Assembly: GCA_036971715.1 (NCBI GenBank)
Contig: JAVHJL010000004.1
Location: 4,154,001 to 4,218,000 of the forward strand
Direction of reading: 5' to 3'
Length of the DNA stretch: 64,000 bases
DNA from: Arthrobotrys musiformis
Lineage: Eukaryota > Ascomycota > Orbiliomycetes > Orbiliales > Orbiliaceae
A program made the translations under genes and the position numbers. Every line of letters starts with the position of its first letter. Positions within the stretch are counted from its first letter, which is position 1. The notes beneath the pieces are model-generated. The model had not been told where the DNA came from and did not search any database. It saw only the letters and a list, made by a program, of their open reading frames with translations. Positions 33,946-44,089 of the stretch are shown here, one piece after another.

Positions 33946-34542
33946 TTACCTAGCGGGTATATGACTCTCTAATTCCAACGTAGATCTTCCATCCTCCTTC
34001 TGTCCCAAATGTCCCACCCCATCGGCATATCTCTCGACGGGAAAGTATTGCGGTCTAAGATCGCAGCCAAAACCACCTGTAGGATCGATTGTATAAGACG
34101 AACTAACCCGCCTGACATTACAACCAGACGTCCAACGTAAAGTGATGCTTGTCTCCAACTCGGATGGCGATTTCTCTCTATTGACGGCATGAGATGTGCG
34201 CTCGACACTGTGCATCCGGGTGGGCTGGGTACGAGACAAACTATTCATGTGATGTGAAGGTAGAGTCGAAAATCCAGGCTCCCCTTCAACAAAAGCATTA
34301 GCATCAGCCTCAAAATAAACATCTATAACTTCACAACAGCTGCCTCCAGATTTGTCCCAGCCCTAGTGAACTGAGGAGCAGTTAGGTCGGTGAATTTTAA
34401 AGAACTCACTTTCAATATCATCCCCTTTACGGTATCTTGACGCTTTCAGCTGTAACCAAACTTGGTATACTCCAATAAAGAGCAGCGGCAGTCCAAGAAT
34501 GAGAGCCACAAGCCCAATTACGGCTTCCGAAGAAAGAGGCAT
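33946..34542 (-). CDS. Small single-pass membrane protein 2 (paralogue of 32335-32805)
   Basis: Two exons (34542-34410 and 34322-33946), with a phase 1 intron starting GTGAGT and ending at TTATAG, encode 169 residues. The N-terminal anchor (about residues 8-28, VIGLVALILGLPLLFIGVYQ) is followed by VWLQLKASRYRKGDD, closely matching paralogue 1. Two earlier AG sites in the intron give immediate stops, which supports the chosen acceptor. The cytosolic tail is longer than in paralogue 1 and shows little similarity after the first residues past the splice. The gene lies about 1.8 kb from the NLR receptor gene and is on the same strand. No function is known to me. Confidence 0.6.
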
Positions 34543-36330
34543 TTTCGAATTTTCACGTCCAATTGCTTAAATCGACGGGTTGGGAGAGCGAATCGAAAGA
34601 AAGAAAGATATTTATGTACAGATATTGCTGGCAAATTTGAGTCCGAAATGCCCTTATCTTAGGCTGTAATTTGGGCTGAGGCGATAAAAGATATCTAGAT
34701 GTAGGTGTAATCTCGTGGTTGAAGCCAAAGTCGGTGACATCGATAGCTATATAGAAGACATATGATGAAGTGTTGAGTGTTCGAGTGATAACCGCAGTGT
34801 GGTGTTGAAGAGTAAACACCGCGAACTTCAATATTATAATGTAGAGTGAGCTTCGGGTTCGAATTTAAGCTTTGATTCAACATTCTAGCATTAGCCTTAA
34901 GCGGAATGTTGCATTTTGGGTTTGGAAAATGCAGAGTACATACATACATACATCCTTTATATAACGCCCTGGAATGAGGAGATTAGACATTCGGCGGGCC
35001 AGCCACGCGGGTGTCAGTGTCAGTGTTGATTACCAGGCATAGGGTCGGACCAAGTTGAACAAGGGTTGGATAATCCAAGGTTAGACGGTATATAGCCCTG
35101 CCGCCCAAAAAAAGAAGCTTATTTTTCGACGCGGAGCTCGTGGAGCTGTAAATATTGAATGCTTTTGCCGTGTGTTACGTTTTATCGAATTCACAAATCA
35201 TAGTACCCACAGTTCAGCTAACTAAGTTAAGCATCTCGGCGGAATTTTTAGGCTAGGATTCGCCTACGTTGAGCTCGACTGTACATGCGTGTCATTATCC
35301 CAGACCATGTCATTATTAAATTACTGACTGATAAGTACAGAATGATTTCGAGAATAAACGCCCCTGGCAGATCCACGGAGGGAGTTCCTAAGGGTACTGA
35401 AAGTTTTACTTCGGTAGGTTGTGGGCAAATGGCAAAGGAAACGGCAGCGTGGCGGAGCACGTCGACGGTCCGATTTGTGCATGATCGGGGGCTGTAATGT
35501 GGTCCCTGAGCTCTGTCAACACATACACATGGTTAACCAAGGCAGCCTCTCGAACCCAAAGCCGGGACTGGCGACGAAATCTAACAAAACGCGAACGCTG
35601 GTAGCTTGGGAAATAGCGAACGCGAAGCTGATGCAGGCTAGCTCATAGAACTCTTTATCGATACTACAGCTAGCTTGGTACGTACCCGCATTGCTTACAT
35701 AGCTTGAGCGCTCATTACCTAGATCTGCTTAGAGACTACACCTTGTCAGGCCAATTCCCAGCCCTGCTCAAGTGCAAGTGCAATTGCAAGTGGGGCGTTC
35801 ATAAAACGACAAAAATGTGTGCGACCTTAAACTCGACGGCAACGCTGCAGCTGATTTAGGAGAAGGGACTGAAAGATCTCGCGGCGAGCGATTCGCAGAA
35901 CTTCCAGCGTGGGAAATATGAGACGCAAGACACCATCAAGTACTGTTGTGACGTTAACTCTTAGCTTAGGACCGGTGATCACCATGGTACCAAACGACTG
36001 TTGAAATAACTTCCTTCTATTCTAGGTCGGTGGCACAAGAAATAGCCAATCAGATTCATTCTTGGCGGGTGACTATTTTGGAATGACCACAACAACGCAA
36101 CCTAGACCTACGGACTGTCGTGCGGTGGAATAGGGCGAGATTTGTGACAGGTCTACATATTCACTTTGGCTTACGATTTTAATCCCCCCGAAGTGAATAC
36201 CGAGTCTCGAAGGCTTATTGTATAGATTACGCCTGGACTCTTATAACAACAGACAACGAAGAATGAAATATTCGCCGTAGATGAGAATCGAACACCACAT
36301 ACAATAATACGCATCATGCACTTATATAGC
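34543..36330. other. Intergenic, no supported gene
   Basis: About 1.8 kb between membrane protein 2 and the 3' end of the NLR gene. It contains a (TACA)n run near 34939-34951 and frames of up to 92 codons with no motif. Nothing else is recognised. Confidence 0.4.
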
Positions 36331-39300
36331 TTATTGAACCGTACATTTACAACACCCCGCACCCGTCTCTTCTAGAGCCTGAACCCTCACCGCCCTTTTC
36401 TCCTTCTCTCCGGGGCTCCCGGTATCTCGGCCCCTGGCCGGGGCCCGAGTAATTCCATCCTCATCTTCGCCGGAGTCGCCACTCTCATCATCTTCGTCTT
36501 CACCATCCTCGTATACCATCTCATCATCACTATCCATATCGTCATCATTCCATTTCATCGGGGATTCGATGGCAACAGTCCCCATATGTGGCGTGTACTC
36601 GAGTGATGAGACTAGTGTGTTCGCTATTACCCTCCCGTGGAGTTGATGGGTTGAGTCTAAACAGCGTTTACCGTTGTCATGGCACTTTTTACAGACGTCG
36701 AAGCCTTCTTTTTCGGTTGAGCAGCCGCAGCAGTCTGGCATTCAAATAAGGTCAATTAGCCTTTGGCTCAAGTTCTGGTATATAAGGAGGAATAACTTAC
36801 GGTAGTAGATGGTATTACCCATTACCCAGCCGCAAAAGTCGCAATAAATGTTATTCAAAAAACCCTGAGCGAGGTAGGGGTAAGTAGCTCCGTGCGGACA
36901 TGGGATCCTCCTCAGCATCGCTGGAGTGCACTTAATTCCGCCCTTTCGCATTTTGTCAAGCAGGAGTTCTCTACATTCTAGATCTAATGTAAAGTCAATG
37001 GGTAACCGCCCATATTGGTCTTTCAACTTTAAATCGGGGTTCTTTTCTAAAACAGTGGCTAGCGTCTCCGAATCCCCTTTCGCGCAGGCGTAGAAAAGGG
37101 GGGTATTCCCAAACTCATCCATGAGCCCCAGAATTTCGCCGTGGTTGTATCCATCATATTCGATACCATTGATAACTTGGCGTAAATATATAATTCCGCG
37201 AGGGGACCGCCTCAGCGACGTCGCTCTCGTGTTTGCACCGGCGTCCGTCAGTATTTCTACACAGCTGTCGAATCCGCGGTTTTCCGCTATCAAGAATGCG
37301 GTTCGACCCCATTCATCACGAGCTTCGAGATTGTGGCCCTTTTGGATGAGGTATTCTGTTAACCATTCTATACCTAACCCTGCTGCTGCTAGGAGGCCGA
37401 ATTCACCGTCTACATATTCCATGAATGGGTTTGAGGTGGCGAAGTTCATGACTTGGAAGTAGAGACGGAGGTTGTTCTTTCGGTTTGTGATCCAGTCTGC
37501 CACATGCTCCTTTGTGGATTCGTCTAGGTCTGAGGCACGGTTCAGGTGGTACCCCCAATACGAGGCGCTGTATTCCAAAAACCCACACTCCTCAACAAAT
37601 TTCTTGATACCATCCCTGAAGCGGATGGGTTCTTTGAACTTGAGGTGGATGTTTGGGCCGTCGTCGAAGTCTTTGAAGCTCAGGAAGTTGACGCATAAGT
37701 TTCCAATAGTAGCGTCGTCGAGTTTGGGATACGTGAATGACTCTGGGCTTTTTTCGGTAGGAGAGTCGGCGCTTCTGAGGATATATTCTCTTGCAGATTG
37801 ATGTATGAACCGTACGGTAGAGGAAGGCACGCTTGCTTGTCGAGGTACGTATTCGCCCCACCCTTCTACGCCTTCGTCTTCTGGCGTCTCCGCAAACCTT
37901 TCGGCGGATATTATTTCTAAGAACGGGATTCGTCCGACTACTCGTTCGATGTCGTAGTTTATTTTCTTCCTCATGTCTTTGAGGCATGTGCTTCTCATGT
38001 CTAAGGCTAAGGCAAATTGTAATTCCTTGACTGTAAGCGGGCGTGCGGCCCGAGCAACCCAGAGGACTAATCTTCCGTATATAGCTAGATCTGAGCCCTC
38101 TTCGCCTTCTTCGTCTTCGGAGGAAGATTCGGTTTGGTTATAAGAACGAGGGGTTCTCCCGTACCGCTCCCGGATACCAGCCATGATGTAGTCATACATC
38201 CTGAATATCTCTTGCGGTAGTTTTTCGACGCTCCGCTCCAGCCATTCTAGCGTAGGCGAGAGTTTTCGTTTGATCTGGGCATGAATACGGCCGAAGGCGA
38301 GGATAACCCAGAGCATCATGCCCTCGGCTTTGCTTGTCAGTTTCCTTTTCAGGTCTTCTTTGTCTTCATCGTGGATTGTGAGCTTTGACTGTAGCCTGCA
38401 GAGTTCAAGCTCAATGACTTGGGATATATCTTTTTCTGTGACGCTCGGGTGGAGAGTTATTTTGACTGGATTGAAGGCGGAGAGGTCGTTATCTGCAACC
38501 CAGTCGGGTCTTGAGCTCATGAACAGTCTGAAGTTAGTGTTACGTTTCATTAGAGCTGGTAGGGATTTCATGAGCTCTTCTGTATTAGCGTCGGAGTGGC
38601 ATTCGTCTATGGCGTCGATGATGCAGTAAACTGGCCTTCTGCAAGTTTGTAAGATTGCACCGAATATTTCCAAAACATTATTGAGGCTTAGGTCAAAGTT
38701 GGCAGGATTAATGGGATCCCATTGCTCAGAAAGTGGTGGACAGCTTTTGTATACCGCTGTGAACTCGCTCTTATTCTTTCGAAGGTACTGGCTTATGAAC
38801 GCCTTCAGTATCTCAATACATGAGTCTTCAGCGCGGACTCTCTTGTTGCAAAAATACGAAAGCAGCACGGGAGCTGTCGACTCATCGGTCTTAGGTGTAG
38901 AGGTTTGATCAGTGACTGTCCGACAGAGTGTTTTGGTGAAGACGCTTTTGCCGGAGCCCGCTTTTCCCTCTAGGAGAAGGAATTTGTGGTCGTCGGGCCC
39001 TCGCCATTGGATATACTCCGTCGTTGTATCGATCCACCCGAGGGTTCCTTCCGCTGCGTCTTTGATTTCGTTCATGGTCGATACATTAGCGCAGAGAGAT
39101 GAGGTGAAGACTACAGTACCAATGCGTCAGTAGCTCGCTTTCGGCCTTGTATATAAATGTTAATTAGGCATACCCTCGCACATGTGGTCATTGATCGTTC
39201 CTGCATACCCAGGTTAGCCTAACAAATTCAATATCTCAAAATAAAGACGCACATACGCTTCAAATCCTGAACAGCATCCTTTTCCAAATTCCACAGCGAC

Positions 39301-40247
39301 TGTATCTGCTCTAGGTCATTCTCCCAAATCATCTTAAAGGTGGATATACTATAGTCCCCTTTGTCGCCCGCAACAGACTTGCTCATATTCGCCATAGTCG
39401 AGTTGATGACCTGAGAGAATGTTGGGAACTGTTTTGGAGTCGACGAAGATGGTTCGGCTGGTTCTTCGTTGGAATTAGCTTTGGTTTCTGAAGATCTGAA
39501 GCGGTTGATAAGGGAATTGTGTCGCAGGGTATCGCGGAGTAGATTGCTGTCGCGGCGCTTCATTTTCGGATCGGGGCCTGGGTACTCCGGCGGGGGGTCA
39601 TTGTTAGCCGTCGAGCTAGGCCCTGGCGACGTACTTCCTTGGCTTTGGGTATTCGGCGGCGCAGCAGCGAGTAAAAGCACAGTTCTAGTATCGTTGAGGG
39701 TCTGTTATGCCCTAGCCTTAAAAACCTCAGAGGGGCTAGAAGAGGACGAGGAATTGTAAACTCACGATCTAATATCAATTATCATGGTGAATATCAATCC
39801 CGACCTCGCCTTCTCCAGCCTCGACGAATGCTCTTTAATCGTTTTTTCCGTAAATGCGACGCATATCGACGCCCAAACGACCTGCTTCTTCCCACCCTTC
39901 ATCTGCTCGAGCACAGGCCTCAATTCGTCTTCGACGCTCTTAAGCACCGTCTTGCAGTGCTTCAGTTGGTCTTTAATCCTATCATATCCGGCGTCGGACA
40001 CGACCTTGCCTTTGTCATCCTTACCGGAGCTAGGATTGGAAGCCGCGGTATCGGCCAATCTTTGCTTTTCGGCCGCCTCGAGCTCGGTGAGGGTACTATG
40101 TAGCGACTGGACGTCGTACTGAAGATCGGTAACGTGTTTCGGCGCATCTTTTATGCCATTTATTATTTCGATGACGGCGCGGGTTGTTTTTATGGCTGCG
40201 GAGGCGAGGGCGATAACGCCCGTGGCGACTCCTAATGCTTCGGCCAT
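36331..40247 (-). CDS. NLR-type receptor: PigL_N-like helical domain, NACHT, ankyrin, ZZ-like zinc finger
   Basis: STAND-class signalling ATPase of the kind used in fungal incompatibility and innate sensing. Five exons (40247-39766, 39684-39257, 39200-39174, 39110-36801, 36734-36331) join in frame to 1216 residues. The N-terminus (MAEALGVATGVIALASAAIK onwards) resembles the PigL_N helical domain of fungal STAND proteins. The NACHT ATPase has its P-loop GKAGSGKS at about 361-368 and Walker B IIDAIDE at about 476-482. A winged-helix-like region and weak ankyrin repeats (about 890-1010) follow. Across the last intron lies a ZZ-like zinc finger with CxxC pairs (CDFC, CCGC and CKKC). A strongly acidic stretch precedes the end ETGAGCCKCTVQ, whose last four residues fit a CaaX box. 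Exon 3 is only 27 nt. All key ATPase residues are present. Confidence 0.85.
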
Positions 40248-41206
40248 TATATATAAGTATATTTATGTATTAAATATTAAATAAAGTGTCACAAGATAAG
40301 TATACGATGTGACTATTCGATCATGATCTTAATTGAGTAATTAGAGGATGTGAAACTGAGATAAGAGTTTTTCTGACTAAGGTGGACATGGAATGAATGT
40401 ATTCTGAAGTTGATATGGCCGGGGCGAATGTTCTATTCAGACCCGCCGTTTTTCAAAATTTCACAGCCTCAATTTTTCGACGCAACAGATTTTGATTCGA
40501 TGGGGTTGGTTGCACCAACGGCTGAAATGCATGCCTCCATGCACCTCGATCCTTTGGAATGAACAACCTGAGGCCATGTGGGGACCATGTGCATGATGTA
40601 GGCATCGACGAAGAGAAGCATAATATTCAAGTTGGTTGATCTTGTCAGTTAACCTGGTTTTAAGTGGTCTCGTTCTCAGCCTCGGGGTGGCCCGTTTTAA
40701 GTATACTACTACTACAGTGTGCCAGGCGAATTCATGAAACCTGTGGGGTTGAAGGTATTGTAGTCGAAGAGTATGGCGTGGCGCACTGCAAGTCGAACTG
40801 CTAACAATGCAGAATCAATGAGTTATCTGGATCCTTGCGCAACTGCGTGGAGCCTTGCGGCCCGCATGCATGTTGGCGACCCAATATCGTCTAGAGATAA
40901 GATCGAGCTCACCTCGCCAGCCATATTGTTTGGTTTGGTGGGTTAATTGACAAAGTTTTGTACTCGTGGCTTCCACTGTCAAGTTACGGATTGTTTTTCC
41001 CTTCCATCCACACATTTTATCAAGTACCCCGAATGCAATCGAGAAGAAGTCTAGCTATCTTTGAGACAACCTTTTGCGAGGTTGCCATGTATGGGATATT
41101 TTGGTGTAACATTCTCAACATGCAACAAACTTTGCCTATCGAAGCGGATTCCCCAACACCGCTTCAACTACTGAAAGTCAACGGCGAGTGGCATATGATA
41201 TAAAAC
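40248..41206. other. Divergent intergenic region
   Basis: About 1 kb between the NLR gene (minus) and the DUF6314 gene (plus), expected to hold both promoters. No other feature is seen. Confidence 0.4.
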
Positions 41207-41827
41207 ATGTCAGCGATAATACCCTCCAAGGCGGCGGCCACCACAGCTGCCTCCACAATCTTCAAATGCCTGAACGGTACATGGACCCTCCATAGGACCC
41301 TCACGTCCGCCATTCCCTCCTTCCCCTCTGGTACATTCACTGGATCCGCAACCTTCACACCACTTCCTCCGTCTTCCTCGGGTTCCTCTACATCGACTTC
41401 GCCTTCTTCGACCCTACTTTACACAGAAACAGGAGAGTTAGTGACCACCACCGGCCTCACCCTCCGTGCAAACAAGAAGTACATCTACACCTACTCCCCA
41501 ACCGACGACAAAATCTCAGCTTGGTTCGTCAAAGAACAGTCACGTGGTCAAGGACAAAAAGGCAACGACAACAACACAAAAGACTCGAATGTGGAGATCG
41601 ACTATTTGTTTCACGAGTTAGTGTTTGCGGAACAAGGGGAAGGGAGTGGGGTTAGCAGTGCGGATGGGAAGTGGAAGGCATGTGCGGACCATCTTTGTAT
41701 CAAAGATAATTATTCGGCGAGATATGAGTTTGATATCAAAGGCGAGGAGGTGAGGAGTTGGGTGCTTAGGTACGATGTTAAGGGGCCCGCGAAGGACTAC
41801 GTTAGTGAGACGAGGTTTGAACGGTAG
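41207..41827 (+). CDS. DUF6314 family protein
   Basis: Single exon, 206 residues. The pattern FKCLNGTWTLHRTLTS at the start, a GTFTGSATFTP strand, LLYTETGEL, the mid-protein ISAWFVKE, and the C-terminal RSWVLRYDVKGPAKDY fit the small beta-rich DUF6314 family. That family occurs in bacteria and fungi and has no assigned function. A Ser/Pro/Thr-rich insert (about residues 53-65) and an Asn/Lys/Gly-rich insert (about 112-127) interrupt the strands, as is usual in fungal versions. The ATG at 41207 is the first in frame. The 3' end is 211 bases from the converging LEA-like gene. The family call rests on remembered motifs, not a search. Confidence 0.7.
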   Translation: MSAIIPSKAAATTAASTIFKCLNGTWTLHRTLTSAIPSFPSGTFTGSATFTPLPPSSSGSSTSTSPSSTLLYTETGELVTTTGLTLRANKKYIYTYSPTDDKISAWFVKEQSRGQGQKGNDNNTKDSNVEIDYLFHELVFAEQGEGSGVSSADGKWKACADHLCIKDNYSARYEFDIKGEEVRSWVLRYDVKGPAKDYVSETRFER

Positions 41828-42038
41828 TCCTTGTTTTATTTATGTTGTTTGTATTTTATTGTGGATATTTGGAAAGAAAAGTAGTCCGGTGAATGTACAT
41901 GCCATTTTTCCATTCCGCTTAATAAACATTATAGTTCTCTTATTCTCCTGTCTTCTCTTCTTTTAATTTGCTGTACTACCACGCCCAAATTTGTGTCCGG
42001 TCTGATGTCAAAACAAAAAGTTAGAAAAACAAGAACTT

Positions 42039-42659
42039 TTAGTATTCAGTAGCATTGACTTTGCCCTTTGCTTCCTCAAACGCTCCTTTGGCCTTTCCCC
42101 CTATTATTAATAATCACCATCGAGCATTAGTTTCTTCCGGTCTACCGTTCCAGTCCGGGCCGTGTTTGTCAACGTTATTCCATGGTATAGATATAACATT
42201 TCCGCACCAAACCGCTATAAACTGATGTAGGGGAAAGGGGACGTACTGATCTCTTCAGCCTTTCCCTTGGCTTCGCTAGCAACTTCATTCGCTTTCCCCT
42301 TTGCCTCGCTGGCTTTACCCTTGACAGCACCCTTCGCCTCTTCGGCTGTAGGGGTATTTTTTCGAGCCGCACCGACTACATCGCTGACTTTGTCTTTGAC
42401 GGTGTGTGTGACGTTTTCGGCGCCTTCGATACCAGCGGCGAGGATCTTCCCGCCCTTTTTGTCGACTGTGTCGATTGTGTCCTTTACTATTACGTTAACA
42501 GTGCAATTGTGATAACATGGGGTCCAGGTGAGAGGAACGTACTTTAACAGTCTCGGTTACGGTCCTCTGGTGGATGACCGAGGTGGAGAGGGGCCTTGTG
42601 ATGGCCGCGGTTGAGGAGGGGAGGCGGGCAAATATTGTTCGGCGAATGATTGCAGACAT
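42039..42659 (-). CDS. Mitochondrial LEA-like, Lys/Ala-rich protein
   Basis: Three exons (42659-42543, 42481-42247, 42100-42039) give 137 residues. The N-terminus is basic and hydroxylated without acids (MSAIIRRTIFARLPSS), a likely mitochondrial presequence. The rest is an amphipathic, Lys/Ala/Glu-rich helix with repeated AKGKASEAKGKANE-like units, including EAKGAVKGKASEAKGKANEV and EEAKGKVNATEY at the end. Such 11-residue-like repeats are typical of late-embryogenesis-abundant proteins, thought to protect membranes and proteins during desiccation or stress. The phases (0 and 1) and AT-rich acceptors support the splice model. It could also be described as a CsbD/stress-type helix protein. Identity at family level is likely, function inferred. 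Confidence 0.75.
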
Positions 42660-44089
42660 GATTATAGTCTTGCTACGATATTTGATGATTTAGTACTTCG
42701 GTGATAGTTATCAATTGGTATTGATAGTACGGTGTTCTTGATACTAAGATGTTTCAATTGTGAGGGTTAACGATGGTGAGAGAGAAGTATTGAAGGAGGC
42801 TGTGGTATTTATATTCTACTTTTTATATACAAATATCTGGAACCCCTTTGGTGGTTGATATGATATCATGGAGTGGATGATGTCACTTTGATGTTATGGC
42901 CGCATGGGAACAACGCGGTGGAATTTGTTGGATATTTCGGGAGGCCCCGACAGGCGTATTGTTCAGATCAGGCAGGTTGGATGCGGATATCATGTTATAA
43001 CTTCGAGGCTAACCCTGAAGGGGGGCCTCTGCTTCGACTTAGTAGTCTGGACTATCGACTTAGAATCGATAGTCTGGGGTTAGTACAAGTGATCTTATGT
43101 ATAGGCCTTCGAGTTGAATTCTTTGCCTGGTTTCAATTGTATGCAACTTAGATCTAGTGCCCATTATGGGTTTGGTACTCTCGCTGTTCGTGCTCCACGA
43201 ACATGTGAATTTGGTGCCGGAGTAATAAAGCTCTTGTTATAGAAGGTTGACGTCACAACACAGATGCGGCTCTGTCGTCATCCAAGCCACGCGCCACACC
43301 TGTCATTGCCCCGTGTTGTGTTGTGTTGTTTGTTTGACCGTGGCGCATGTGTTGTGGCTATTAATTGCTTTTTCCCCTTTGTTTCTGCAACGGCCCTTCA
43401 GACTCTGTTGCTTGCAAAGGTGCAGGAAAAAAAACGCGAACGGTTTCCCTTTCTTTCCTTCGTCAACAATTCCTTCTCTTCCTTTCCTTCAACTTCATCC
43501 CATCAACATCGCCAACATCACCAACATCACCAACATCACCAACCCTCATCAAACCCCCATCATCGACAACCAACCAAAGCCACCCGAAAGAACTTGTTCG
43601 ACATCCTCATCGCATCATCAAGCCGACATCCGACCTACACTCAGATGTAGATGCTCGCAATTGCCTTCTGATCTCTGCTTGTTCTGATTCTCCGTTGCTG
43701 AGATCCAATCGGACATATTACTGCAGCAACGAGCTAGCCGGCAACGACTTTCTGCTACACAGCAACGTCTCTTTTCTATTTTCGTAGTATTCACGGGGAG
43801 GTGGAGAAAGACTTAGACTCACACACGCTCACACGACATTTTATTGTCCCCTTCTTATAATCTTCATCCTTCTTCTTCCTCGCCTTTCCTGTCGAATCGA
43901 TTCTGCAGCCTCATATAACTATCTATTCTATCCTCTAAACTCCATAAAACCTATCCGGGGCACGAAAGGGAACCCGACAAACCCCCCGTCTCATCCACAT
44001 CGTCAACGAGCGCGACAAAACCGAATCGCCTCGACACAACCAACCTCAGATCTCGTCCGAAACTCAAGAAGCGAGCGAACTATTACACA
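42660..44089. other. Divergent intergenic region with a long leader for the SAP/RRM gene
   Basis: About 1.4 kb. From about 43430 to 44089 the plus strand is rich in CT and CAT/ACC runs, typical of a long transcribed fungal leader; it includes a 9-bp tandem repeat (43502-43543). Frames of up to 146 codons here are products of this composition. Confidence 0.45.
43502..43543. repeat. 9-bp tandem repeat in the leader of the SAP/RRM gene
   Basis: About 4.6 units of ACCAACATC in tandem (first unit ATCAACATC, second GCCAACATC, then two perfect units and a partial one). It is likely transcribed as part of the leader. A short slippage-type repeat. Confidence 0.85.

Noticed and set aside
36331..36741. 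Separate small acidic Cys-rich protein starting MPDCCGCSTEKEGF
   Set aside because: The preceding NLR exon has a GTAAGT donor and this frame has a phase-matched AG acceptor; joining them completes a zinc finger. It is better read as the last exon of the NLR.
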